DNA of 64,000 bases from Nageia nagi (lineage: Eukaryota; Pinophyta). Under the pieces are notes generated by a model that saw only the letters and a program-made list of their open reading frames with translations, searched no databases and had not been told where the DNA came from. The position numbers and the translations under genes were made by a program. Shown here piece after piece: positions 23,401 to 34,564 of this stretch. Each line of letters begins with the position of its first letter. Within the stretch, counting starts at the first letter, position 1. The DNA is taken from contig JBITNC010000002.1 of the NCBI GenBank assembly GCA_050084985.1, forward strand, positions 8,618,001 through 8,682,000, given 5' to 3'.

Positions 23401-24268
23401 TCAAGTTTTTGATGGGGGAAGAGCCATCAAAAATATGAAGAGTGTCTGAAGTTAACTTCTCAATTTTGAATAGATACCTCTTTATTTCACTAGTAATGAA
23501 AGTCAGGAATTCATAGCAAACATGAGTCTCTATAATATTATAAGCCATATGTATCATGGCTTCATCTACTTCAATCTATGTTTTCTTTCCTAGGATAACT
23601 GTTAGTGCTTGCAACACTTCTCTATCCTTTTTTTCTTCAAACAAGGCTATCTAATAGCTCAGTAAGAGTTTACCCTTCTTGCTATCTTGGTATCTCCCAC
23701 TAATCCAGCTCACCATTTCATCTTGATTGATAAAAAATTCATTCTTCTCCTTTTTTAAATCAATTTATTTCTTCACATGAAAAATCCAATCTACTGGAAT
23801 AGCAAATACTTATATGATAGAATCAAAATAGTAATCTAGTATTGCTTCAAACTTGGGCTTTGATATATCTCCATCTTCTGGGTTCTTGAACATTCCTATT
23901 TGGTAACCCTTTTGGTGATGTCTATGTGCTAATGAATATAATAGCTTGGGGTAAGTAAATGATTCATAGGGCACATAATAAGCCAAGCCTTGGTCAATCA
24001 TGACATCCCTTTTTGAATGAGACAGTGACTTTCCCTTTTCGACCACCTTAAGTGTCTTATGCTATAGAAGAATGTGATTGAGGTTGGCTCTCCATATGTC
24101 CATATGATTGATCACCCCCATCTCAATCCAATTTATTCCTAGGGCATTCTTAAGATATTCTTCCTACATTGTCAGAAGGTCAGCATCAAGTTGATCTATT
24201 TTAGTTACAAAGGATGATTAAGAAGTTACCATGATATCAACACCCTTTCTTGAACCTCTGGTTGTCAT
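20457..24268 (-). pseudogene. Extra 3' ORF of the Tat element, unknown function
   Basis: Starts at 24268 with MTTRGSRKGVDIMVTS on the minus strand and ends with FGQANASKK and a stop at about 20457, i.e. between integrase and 3' LTR, in sense direction. It is broken by stops. The longest open pieces are 23810-24046 (LAYYVPYESFTYPKLLYSLA), 21273-21548 (a Lys/Glu/Asp-rich segment with heptad-like spacing, LNKKVGQYKKDC and NKDLIAKLDKYKLEFD, probably a coiled coil) and 20457-20693. Its middle (21900-22400) is rich in Lys, Glu, Pro and Ser. Position matches the env-like or accessory ORF of some Tat/Athila elements. I see no signal peptide, membrane span or known domain, so no function is assigned. 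Confidence 0.6.
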
Positions 24269-24802
24269 TCAAAAATGGTAATCTAGGCTATGCAAGGTCC
24301 TATAAATTTTCTATCTCTTGATTCAATTCGATTCTAGAATCTTTAAGTTTTGAATTCTCTAAGAACTTGTGTGCTTGAAATCGACTAAGTGTTGAACTAG
24401 AGAGTATGGGGAGTATTTTATTCATCCAAGGTTGGTAAGATTTATATTAATGGAAATTACTACTTGAGGATCTTGAGACCCATGCATTGTATGGATTGAG
24501 CTAGCATAAGTTGGATAAGTAGTTTCAAAGCATACCAGACTTAATTTGTAGTACTTATACGATGGTTTGTGAAATCCAAAGAAATCTTTCCTTAAATGCT
24601 ACCTTATTCAATTGATAGCTGAGCAGTACATTGACATTAACTCTTGATAAAGCTAAATTAAAGTTGATCATTAACAGCTACCTACTTTTTGAGAACTATG
24701 TGCAAAAGATGTAAATTTTTTTTCTAAATATTTACAAAAATATATATTATTATTATTATTTTAACTATTTACCATATACATTGCTTTGTAGTCACTACAA
24801 GC
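24269..24802 (-). other. Spacer between Tat integrase and extra ORF
   Basis: No coding sequence recognised. It includes a short TTA/ATT microsatellite (about 24746-24760). Confidence 0.5.
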
Positions 24803-26040
24803 TCACCTCATCACCTGATAATGTTTCAAATAGATCCCATTGATGGGAATAAGTAATTCTTGAGATCCAATAATATCTTGATATTTGAATGCATTACTTT
24901 GCATGGCTTGAGTGATGATGTAAGGTTTTCTCCAAAGAGAATCAAATTTTTGGTGTCTTTCAAGCTTTGCTCTTTCCTCACCCCATTTAAGTACAATATC
25001 ACCTAGTTCAAACTTCACTCAAGAAGACTTTTTCTCATCAAATCACTTCTTGACAATGTGCTGGTGATGTTGGAATGACTAATATGCTTTGTTCTAGTTT
25101 TCCTCCAATTTCAAGAGCTGACTATATCTAGATTGTAGTGGCTCAAAGTGATGGTCCTCCATTTCTTGTAAGATTTTCAATGTTGGTAACTCCATGTGTA
25201 TTGGCAACACAGTTCTTTTACCATATATCGATGCATATGGGGATGTTTTTATTGCTAATTTTATACTGATCCTATTTTCCCATAATACAAAGTCTAATTA
25301 TGTATGCCATTATCTAGGATTCCCATCATTTATTCTCTTGATGATCTAGGTTAGGTTTTTGTTAGTTGATTCAACTAACTTGTTACCTCATGGGTAATAG
25401 TTTGAAGAGAACAACCAGTACACTCCATATTGAGATAGAAAGCTTGATAAATTACCTCCAATGAATATCAAGCCATTTTCTAACATAATATTCTATGAGA
25501 TTTCAAAGTAGATGATTATCCTTTTAATCATTTCTATCACCTCTTTTTGATCTGCATTTTTACATGGCATAGCCTCTAACCATATAGTGAAGTAATCTAT
25601 TATAGTCAAAATAAACTTGTGGCCTACCAAGGAATTTGAGTTTATAACACCAATGAAGTCCATACTTCATTGTTGAAAGGTTCTTCAACTACCACAAGTT
25701 TGAGAGGCATTGCAGCTTGTCTCCTCTTTCCCACAAATCTGTTGCACTTATCACATTCTCAAGCAATCTTGAATGAATCTTGAAATATAGTGGGCCAATA
25801 ATATCCAGCTTATAATATTTTTGCTTCTATCATTGGTCCATTATAATGCCCACCAGAGAATCCATAATGAAATTCATGCAATATTCTACAGGATTCATCT
25901 TGAATCACACATCTTAGTAGGGTTCAATCAAAAGTTTTTCTATACAGACGATAATCTATCATGATAAACTTGAAGGCATGCAACTTGAATCTCCTTTAAA
26001 AAAAATTTAGAGCTTAAGGGCACCTACTAGTTTGAAAATA
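24803..26040 (-). pseudogene. Tat element integrase, decayed
   Basis: On the minus strand the core reads MDFIGVINSNSLVGHKFILT, then IDYFTIWLEAMPCKNA with the first acidic residues, ENGLIF (second) and NKLVESTNKNL (third, Glu retained). A zinc-binding region before it is badly broken. The C-terminal open stretch 24803-25018 carries LGDIVLKWGEERAKLERH and LWRKPYIIT, the usual GPY/F-like end. Several stops are present. Confidence 0.85.
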
Positions 26041-27460
26041 AATTATGATTTATTTAATCTAATCACTTTCTTGATTTAGTTGCTGTTCATCCTCCATAAG
26101 AGTGATCATATGTGAAGCTTTAGCTACACTTTCATAGAAATCCCTACCTCTGATTAGCTTGGTTGGCTTAATCTCTATATCATATTCCATTATTTTAGTA
26201 ATCCAACTAACCTTTCCTTCACCTAGATCTCCTTGTATAATATAATTTCTTACATCTTGATGGATAGTAAATACAAGGATTCTATTATAGGAGACATAAT
26301 GCTTGAATTTTTTAAGCCCCTTCATTATAGAAAACACTTATTTTTCAATAAATGAGTACTTTTTCTAGTATTGATACAATATTTGACTATGAAAGGTAAT
26401 CAGATGTTCTTCATTGTTATTATCCTTTTGTGCTAGAATTACAATAATGCTTCTATATGCTCCATGTGCATACATGATGAAATCTTTAGCCATATCAAGA
26501 TTTTTAAGCATAAGAGCTTCTGTTATAGCCTATTTTATTTCTTTGAAGGCTACTTTTGCTTCATATGACCAAGAAAATACAACATATTTCTTTAGAATTG
26601 AAATGATTGGGGATACAATCTCTAAAAAATTATTGATGAATTTTCTAACAAAATTGATTTGACCAAGGAATGAATAGAAGGCCTTCTTGTTGGAGGGAAG
26701 TGGTAATTCTTTTATAGCTTTTACTCTATCTAGATCTATTGCTAGTTCCTCTTTTGAGATAATGTGGCCAAGTAACTTTCCTTGGTTGATCATAAAAATT
26801 AATTTTTTTGAATTTATTGAAATGCCAAATTTCATGCATTTTTTAAATACCTATCTTAGATGTTCTAGGTGATCATTTCTGCTTCTAAAGAAGACTGTGA
26901 TATCATCTAGATAAATCAATATAATCTTATTTATTAGTTTTCCAAATGCATAATCCATGGCTCTTTGAAAGGTAGCTTCTGTATTAGAAAGACCAAATGG
27001 CATTCTTTGAAAAGCAAATGTCCCCCATTTAGTTGTAAATGTAGTTTTGAATTGATCTTCATCTTTCACCCAAATCTAGTTAAATTTTGAATAACCATCA
27101 ATCTTTGAAAATAGCAAGCTCTAACTACTATATGCAGGATCTGCTCGATAGGAGGGAGAGGATAATTATCTTTAAGATACACTTTATTCAAATTTTTAAA
27201 ATCAACATAGAATCTGATTTCTCCACTTTTCTTTCTAATAGGAACTAGATTTGCAATCCAAGAAGAATGTTTGATAGGATAAATAATTTTTGAATCAAGA
27301 AGCTTGATTAACTCTTGTTTCATAGCTTCCTCTATCTTTGGGTTGATTGGTCTTTATTTTTGCTTGTATGGTTTGACATCTTGTTCAAGCTCAATTGTAT
27401 GTTGAATGATATTTTTATCATATATCTTAAGATCATCATAAGTTCAAGAAATTACTTGGA
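26041..27460 (-). pseudogene. Tat element reverse transcriptase and gypsy RNase H
   Basis: The RT begins near 27460 (YDDLKIYDKNIIQHTIEL), followed by KQELIKLLDSKIIYPIKHSSW, KKSGEIRFYVDFKNLNK and LKDNYPLPPIEQIL (27066-27323). Then come FAFQRMPFGLSNTEATFQRA and the active-site box IYLDDITVFF (26851-27069), LLGHIISKEELAIDLDRVKA and FLGQINFVRKFINNF (26530-26835). The gypsy RNase H follows (26059-26480) with FIMYAHGAYRSIIVILAQK and the tail WITKIMEYDIEIKP. RT catalytic Asp pair is intact. Frame breaks occur between the open pieces. Confidence 0.9.
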
Positions 27461-27840
27461 AAAACTTATGATAAATTTGAGATATAACAACCTTTTCTAT
27501 ATCAAAACACTCTACACTAGCTTTTATATACTTCTCAGGTTCTACTTCTAGCTCAACATGATTCTCCTTTAGAATGGTCGCAGACTTAGTCTTTAGAACA
27601 TCTTCTAAATCAAATAGTCTTTCAAAAGAGAGCAATACTTTTGGTATAACATTATTTTTGAGTTGAATGATATCTAATTCTTAGAAACAATTAGGCATTT
27701 CCTGAATACCAAAAGTGTGAGCCACTGCTTCATCCATGAGGAAGTTCAAAATATGCTCATCGAAGTTGAATACTTGCCAAAAGTTTGTAGCATTCAATAC
27801 TAAAGGCCTACACTGAACTTTAACTCTAAGAGATTCTCTT
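27461..27840 (-). pseudogene. Tat pol linker between extra RNase H and RT
   Basis: Contains the open piece 27444-27635 (FERLFDLEDVLKTKSATILK, then EVEPEKYIKASVECFDIEKV) and the 3' part of 27681-27947. It reads as the acidic linker preceding the RT and has no catalytic motif. Confidence 0.6.
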
Positions 27841-28230
27841 TTATAATGAGCAAGATTATAATATGCCCCTCTTCCAACAAGTGCATTAGCTATTTGGTTG
27901 TACCTTCTAGGAACATATATAAAATTGATAGCTAGGAATGACTCCAATAAATCCCACTCTATTCCTATAGTTCTTTAGATAATAATGTTTTGCATTGATC
28001 TAATTTTTGACCTACTTAATGACCAATTTTGAATAACCATATACAATTAGACATCTAATGCCTATATTGATTACTTTAGATAACCATAAATAAAGGGCTT
28101 CATATTCAGCAGCATTATTTGTACAAGTTTATGTGAATTGAAAGGAGAATCTTTTGGTATTTTCCTTAGGAGATTTAAACACCACTCTAGCTCCACATCC
28201 ATGTCTACATCGGGAACCATCAAAATTCAT
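27841..28230 (-). pseudogene. Archaeal-like RNase H upstream of the Tat RT
   Basis: From the ATG at 28230 the minus strand reads MNFDGSRCRHGCGARVVFKS, then TNNAAEYEALYLWLSKVI, then CLIVYGYSKLVIK, and ends with VPRRYNQIANALVGRG. These are the landmarks of the second, archaeal-like RNase H found in plant Tat/Ogre elements: D-G-S, N-N-x-A-E-Y-E-A-L, D-S-x-L-V and R-x-x-N-x-x-A-x-A-L. Asp1 and Glu are kept; the third acidic residue is Tyr (YGYS for xGDS). It lies before the RT, whereas in the Tat elements I know it follows the gypsy RNase H. A few stops are present. Confidence 0.75.
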
Positions 28231-28482
28231 TATTCATATCTCATGTTTTTTATCAGCAATGACTAATATTGGCTATGTTTTCTCATATAAATAATAATTT
28301 CCCATACTAGCATCTATGACATGGTAATTTAGATCATTTACTAAAAGAAATTCAGTTGTTAGTGGTGATTCCCTTAGTGTGTCACTTTCAAATACTTACA
28401 TTGGTTGTGGATCATTCATACAATTTTATTCAATGATCCTTTTGAGATGGATAATTTTGGTGCCTTCATTTAGAATTTTTAT

Positions 28483-28900
28483 CTATTTGTTTTGGAAAGG
28501 AAGAAGAAGGTGACTGTAGTCTAAAGCTAGGTACCCTACCAATTCAGTAGTAAATTTTTTGGAAAGACATATTTTGAATAAAGGTGGAAGATCAACTATA
28601 ATAATATCTTGGACAAAACAAATATCAACAAAAGTATTCAAAGTTATTTGAACTCCTTTGACACTACCAACTACATCTACTGAGAAAGAATCTAATTGTA
28701 TGACACCATCAATGCATATTATAATATATAGCTTCATTTCATCTGCAATAGCTTTAGGGATCATAGTTATTGTAGCTTTAGTATCAATCATACAATTATT
28801 CACTATCCAACCTTCTAGTCTTAGAGATAAATAGAAAGGTGGGGGTCTTGTTATACCTATTGGATCTAGAGGGACATGTTCAGACATTGCATAGACAAGA
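28483..28900 (-). pseudogene. Tat element aspartic protease
   Basis: Open stretch of 134 residues (28483-28887) with VNNCMIDTKATITMIPKAIA, where D-T-K-A replaces the usual D-S/T-G-A, so the flap-side Gly is lost. Then come VVGSVKGVQITLNTFVDICF and VDLPPLFKICLSKKFTTELV plus GYLALDYSHLLLPF. The last two are typical of the retropepsin end in plant Tat elements. It lies just downstream of gag. Confidence 0.8.
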
Positions 28901-30570
28901 TTCTCTTTATTTACCCTTTTTTACTATTTCTTAACTTCAAAGCTTCTTGTAAAAGATTTAATTAACCTTGCATCTTTAATGAATCAAACATAGTTATCCT
29001 AGAAGGAGTTTTATTTAATTCTTCTATAATATTGTATGAAGCATATGAGATGAACTTACTTGATTCTACTTGTTGATGTGTTCTAAAATGTTGAGTAGAT
29101 TTTTATTTATGATACTCAATAATGAAAGGATATCTTAATGTACTAGATATTTCCTTCTCTAGGACTTCTTTTCTAGTTGCAACAAGGTTTATTTCAATTG
29201 AGTAATTAGTATCCATACTTGATGGAACAATACCCAAATTTAATGGAACTTGATGTTGTTGGTTCTAAGGCTGAGCTAAGGGAGCCTTAGTTTTCTTAGG
29301 TTTAGGTTGTACTTGATCAGATGCTTGATATTGTTGAGTGGATTATGGTTGTTATGGAATTGTTGAAGAATTTTCTCTAGTTTGAACATAATTTGCTTAT
29401 TTTTTAGCATATCTCAAAAGCCAAAAGTTTACCATTGTGAGATCAATAGCAAGATCTGATGCAAGTTCCACCATCTAGTTAGAATGTGATTTCAAGTACT
29501 AATGTTGATACATTGCACATGAATCTAAAAAATGAGAAGCTAAACACGGTGGACACCATTCTATAATGTTTGAAGTAGCACTATCTATAAAATTAGTCAT
29601 AATAGCATTTTCAATTATTTTGGAAGGATTTGTCTATTCTGGATGGTTGACTTTGGGCTAGAATCTTGGTTGATACTGATTATTGTATCTTTTATAACTA
29701 AAACCATGATTCTACCTTTCTTATCAAGTGAACTTATTGGTTAGATTCTTGATAATTATCTTCAATTGCCTTATTCTTTCCTCTTCTTGAGATTTAGGTT
29801 CAACACTAGTACTAGGTTTAGCACTAGTACTTATGGATGCAAGAGCAGGTAATGTTGGTAATTGATTTTCGATAATAGGTTTGGAAGGAGGTGGTAAGGA
29901 TAGTATTCCAAGGTGACCTATTTATGGAGCTTGTTTAGGAGGTAAATTCAAAAATAAAAGCATGATTATTCTAGGCTACATTTTACTAGAGGACACCAGG
30001 GTATGTTCTATGGTTTTTGTTATTTGAAAAACATATGAGAATGTATCTCCTAACATAATAATAAGCATATTAAGATCAAAAAGAAAATATTTTCTATAAT
30101 ACATGAGAGCTTGTGCATTTGTTGGTCTAATCCTTACATGTATGGATTTTCATGTTCTTTCAAATCTGATATTAAAATCATCAATGGATTCATGAGGATA
30201 TCTTTTGATACATGCTATAAGGCTGAGCAATGTGCTATCATCACCATCTATAGTAAATTTTTTAATTAAAACCTAACATAAATCTCCCCATGAATTTATA
30301 GATTGGGGGGTAAGAGTTCTGAACCACTTGGCTACTTTGCCTTCAAAATAGTGTGCTAGTAATCTAGTCATCATGGTTTCATTTATAATATCAAACCTTT
30401 AATCCAACAAAGATATATATTGATAATATTTATATGGTGTCTTTTTAGAGCCATCATACTTAGGAAAAACTTTGAAATCTGCTTGAGGTATAGGAGGGGA
30501 ATTAGCAACAATAAGTAAAGGATGATTATTATTCTAGGCAAGAAAATCTACTAGTTGAGCCATACTTGGA
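28901..30570 (-). pseudogene. Tat element gag, decayed
   Basis: On the minus strand a retrotransposon-gag signature is visible near 30360-30280: MMTRLLAHYFEGKVAKWFRT followed by L-T-P-Q-S-I-N-S-W. Upstream is FKVFPKYDGSKKTPYKYYQY and downstream RYPHESIDDFNIRFERTWKS. After it come a Pro/Ser/Gln-rich stretch and a C/H segment (CPPCLASHFLDSCAMYQH, about 29560-29500) that may be a knuckle remnant. Stops are scattered throughout. It extends from about 30570 (MAQLVDFLAWNNNH). Confidence 0.75.
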
Positions 30571-30914
30571 GAATAGGTAGGAGACAAAGGATATATGGGG
30601 ACTAATTCAAATACAACTAAAATTTGGATTTATCTTAAGGGGACCAAAGGAGATACAACCTAAAAAATCTTTCATCTAGTCCTCCTATAAGGAATTGATA
30701 GCTCTTAAAATCTAGGCTATCTAAAGGAATTTTTGGCACTACTTCTAATCAGTCTACATTTTGGAGGTGCCAAGGTTCAAAATAATGATTGGTTGATAGC
30801 ATAGTCATCAGTAAGGTTAAAAGAACCTTATAATCTTGAAGGATTTAATTGATAGCCCATCAGACGAGGCTATAAAGCCTAACTACACCCATCAAATATG
30901 GAATTTAGCTCATG

Positions 30915-30931
30915 TCCCACTTGGCATGCCA
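30915..30931 (-). other. Primer-binding site of the Tat element
   Basis: Minus strand reads TGGCATGCCAAGTGGGA, about 20 bases inside the 5' LTR end. It resembles the TGGCGCCGTTGCCGGGGA site (tRNA-Asp) used by many plant Tat/Athila elements, with several changes. Confidence 0.45.
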
Positions 30932-30951
30932 AAAATAGAACTAGCTACTAT

Positions 30952-32756
30952 TGATCAATATAGCATAATATCAAATGGTTTGGTCTATAGGTGTTCTCCA
31001 TTACCTGTAATGGTACATTCCTTGAAAGAGCAGAAAGTGATGGGAATGCGTTGGTGTTAATTTTCTACTCAATCTCTGATTTACGGGTCGGTTCCTATCT
31101 ATATTTAAGGTCAAAAGTAATAGAAAAGAAATGAAAGGATAAAGAGTTATAGGAAAGAGACAAGTAAATAAAAAGAGCTAAAATAAAAAATATACAACCT
31201 AAGCATTGTAGCATAAGTAGCAATCCATGGCCAAGATCAAGAATAGTAACCTACCTCACACTTAGGTTCTCGCAATCGTAATATACAACCATAATTTGTA
31301 GAAAACATTTCACACATAACATCCACAAAAGTAATAAATAACCACTTTGTTGCAAGAGGAAAAAGCATTGTCTATTTGTATCATCATATGTGAATAGATC
31401 TTACATATTTGGGCAAATTTATTAAAATATATGACCTTTTTGATCTCTAAAAGTTAGCTATTTATACAACTTTCCCCCTTCTTAGGTGGTTGTGTTTTAT
31501 TAATATACATAATTGCTAACATTGAATGAAACTAAAATAGCACTATTTACATAAATACTATAATTATGTCAGATTACACAGTGAATAAGTACCAACAACA
31601 TGACTATCTAGGAATTTGCAATTTTTGAATAGCCATGTCCATAAAGTCATAATCTTTCTAACATGTTGTTAACTACTCCTTCTTTGGTTGTATCTGATTG
31701 AAGATAGCACTGTAGCTATTTGAATAATTAATTATCTATAAATTGATGGATACGATTTGGTACTATGATCTATCAGTTGCTATCTACTTATCTACAACCC
31801 TTATGATCTCTACTGTAGATATCGGTAATCAGAATAATGGTGGTTGATAAACATTATGTTAACTTGATTTGAGAAGAAACTACCACTATTATGTGGAAAT
31901 AAGTTGGTGTTAGCACATTAATAGGGCCTTGAGGGTCAAACACTTAAGATAAAATGGACCCAGGTGTTCCTTTACTCTTACCTCTTTCAAGACTCGTTGA
32001 TTTCAATCAAAAACTATGACATCATCAATCAAAATCAATGGGATTTATTTATGTCATCATAAATATTCACCTGCCATTGCTTATTCTGAGACCCATTGAT
32101 TTCAATCAAAAACTATGACATCATCACTCAAAATCAATAGGTTCTATTTGATGTCTTCATAAATATTCATCTACCATTGCTTATTCTAAAACCCACTAAT
32201 TTCAATCAAAAACTATGACATCATCACTCAAAATCGATAGGCTCTATTTGATGTCTTCATAAATCTTCACCCATCATTACTTATTTTGGGACCCATTGAT
32301 TTTAATCAAAAACTATGAGGTCATCACTTAGAATTGGCGAGCTTTGTTTGATGTCTTGGATCTGAATTTATACAACTTATGGACACTTGTATCAACAATT
32401 CTCAGACACTCTAAGGGAATAAATATGACTCCCAAACATTCTTATTTACATAAATCTTGGGCATTCTTATTTACATAACTCTCGTGTACTCTAAGAAAAT
32501 AACATAACTCCTGGGTACTCTAAGAAAATAACATAATTCCTAAGTACTCTATTTACAATTCCTAACACTTTAAGAGAAAGCAATGAGAAGAGGAGGAATT
32601 GACAAGAATGAAAGAATACAAGGATTTACAACTCACAGAGACTCTAAGAAAATAACATCACTCTCAAGCATTCTTATTTACATAACTCCTGGGCATAAAA
32701 GAATAAAATATAACTTTGAATTACCTTGATTCAGATTGTAATTCTGAAAGAATATA
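30952..32756 (-). repeat. 5' LTR of the Tat element
   Basis: Direct repeat of 18548-20407. Contains the same four 94-bp tandem units (31985-32350) and the short 'ctcctgggtactctaagaaa' repeats (32395-32560). Shorter than the 3' LTR by about 55 bases, mostly because of one indel. Confidence 0.9.
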
Positions 32757-33575
32757 GAAACAAATACCAAGTTTTATTTTTCATAAGCACCTCATACTCC
32801 ACTTTAATGGCTTGCATCTAGCACTCATGCTTATTGTCGATCTTGGTAAATAAGGATTTATTCAAGGTCATGCACCTTGTTACCCTTTGTGTTAGAGAAT
32901 TTATTCTTAAGGTGACTTGTCTAGATTAATATCTAACCAACTAGGTGCAAATGAAGAGTCCTCTAGATCATTAACATCCTCATTAGAAGCAGATTCTTTA
33001 GGAATTTTATTAAACTTTACATCCCTTAAAATAAACATAGCTTTATAGGATGGAAAGAAGAGCCTGTAGCCTCTATACTTATTATCATAACCCAAAAAGA
33101 TGCATTTTTTAGCCCTTTTTTCCAACTCTTATGGTTAAGGTGCCCTAAACATTGGTGTCAAAGATTGCCTTTAGAACACACACTTGTAGCAAGACACATC
33201 TTTGATGGAATTTGATCCATAATGTAGAGATCATCTTTCATTGACCCTTTAACCAATGTGGTAAGTCCTTTCTTAATGCATCAAGATTGAGAGTCGAACT
33301 CAAAAGAGTACCCTTTTCTAGCAACTTGGATCATGGAGAGAAGGTTCATCTTAATCTTAGGAACATAGAGCACATTATCAAGAACCTTTTTGTAAATCAA
33401 TACACTTTCAATTCTTTGGATTTCAATGGTAGAGTTATCACCTATCATAACTGCATATTTTCTATACTTGTGAAAGTTCTCAAACTTTTCCTTTTCAAAG
33501 CATAGGTTATTAGTGCAACCAGAGTCAACAATCCAATCAAACAAAAAAGTGCAATACATGGAGTAGAGCATTGCA
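32757..33575 (-). pseudogene. copia protease, truncated integrase and RT start
   Basis: 33281-33571 is a protease with FDWIVDSGCTNNLC (active Asp retained) and VLYVPKIKMNLLS. It is followed by the GAG-pre-integrase tail LVKGSMKDDLYIMDQIP and HQCLGHLNHKSW. Immediately after comes KRAKKCIFLGYDNKYRGYRL (about 33115), which normally follows the integrase core. The core with its D,D,E residues is therefore missing. The segment then runs into the RT start near 32820 (A-I-K-V-E-Y-E-V-L, N-K-T-W) and stops at the nested Tat LTR. Confidence 0.85.
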
Positions 33576-33629
33576 ACAAAACCAGCTTGAATATTCTTCT
33601 TTCCTTTGAATTTATTTACATTTTCATTA

Positions 33630-34564
33630 CCTTTGTTCTTTTCTTCTCTTTTCTTTTTGTAGCAATCAACTTCTTTGTGACCTTAGATGCCACAATAGTT
33701 ACAATTACCATTAAACTTTTCTTTAATATATGGATTATTTATTTTACTTTTTTCATCTCTTTGCTTGAAGTGATTGTTGTTACCGTTGTTCCTGCTACTG
33801 TTGTTATTGTTATTATTGTTGTTGTTGTTGCCATTATTCTTGCTGCTGTTGTTGCCATTATATCTTTTCTCAAATCTTTTGGAGGAAAAAGAATAAAATT
33901 TCTTTTGATAATTGCAATTATTCTTAAAAAGAGTTTTGGTTGCTCCAAGAGCAACATTATTATCTTTAGGAGAAGAAATCAACACCTTTTAATTAAGGGT
34001 TTCCTCATGCTTCAAAAGGAGCCTAGAAAGGTTCTCAAGGGAGAATACTTCTTCATCATCAAGCCTTATTTCCATAACTATCACAAAGTTTTCAAAATTT
34101 GAAGAAAGGCTTTGAAGAATGATGAAAACCATAAACTCATCATTGATCCAATTGCACACATAATAAATAAGTTGGGTCCTTAGGTTAATGATTTTGTTCA
34201 AGTAGATAAAAATATTTTCATCTTCCCCTTGATAAGATTGAAGCAAATTTTAGAGAATGGTAAACCTTCTTGAAAACTTTGAACCAAGGTAGATTTGCTT
34301 AAACTTATCCCACGCTTCCTTTGCTGAGGTTGAAGAGGATATCATTAGAAGCACATCATCTAAAATTGCATGGAAAATCATGGAGGTTGCTAACTCATTC
34401 TTTGTGTTGTATGCCTCTAATGCCTTCTCATCTATAAGAGCAACAAGGTTCTCAATCATTGTTTGCTAAAGCTTTCCTGACTACAATTTAGCTCTCATCC
34501 GAAGTTCCCAAATACCAAAGTTATAATCGTCAAAAATGTGTTTGGGTAAAAAGGAGTATCCCAT
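33630..34564 (-). pseudogene. copia gag with poly-Asn tract and zinc knuckle
   Basis: The start is at 34564 (MGYSFLPKHIFDDYNFGIWE). It continues in shifted frames with MIENLVALIDEKALEAYNTK and SSTSAKEAWDKFKQIYLG (34250-34459), LQSYQGEDENIFIYLNKIIN and QSLSSNFENFV (33989-34246). These match the UBN2/retrotransposon gag of copia elements. A run of Asn residues coded by a GTT/ATT trinucleotide repeat (about 33800-33870) precedes a knuckle C-N-Y-C-G-I-stop-G-H-K-E-V-D-C near 33650-33695, i.e. a CCHC motif with one stop inside. Confidence 0.85.

Larger units (their letters stand above)
18548..32756 (-). mobile_element. Tat/Ogre-type Ty3/gypsy retrotransposon
   Basis: Complete element of about 14.2 kb bounded by direct LTRs of about 1.8 kb. 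Internal order on the minus strand: primer site resembling tRNA-Asp, gag, protease, archaeal-like RNase H, RT, RNase H, integrase, then about 4 kb with an additional ORF region before the 3' LTR. Large size, Asp-type primer site, protease sequence and extra RNase H point to the Tat lineage. It sits in the copia RT gene, so it is younger than the copia insertion, yet its own LTRs differ by many substitutions and indels. I could not define a clear target duplication. Confidence 0.9.

Noticed and set aside
33587-34102. 171-residue plus-strand frame rich in Val and Ile
   Set aside because: Antisense shadow of the copia gag poly-Asn region; the trinucleotide repeat causes the hydrophobic pattern.
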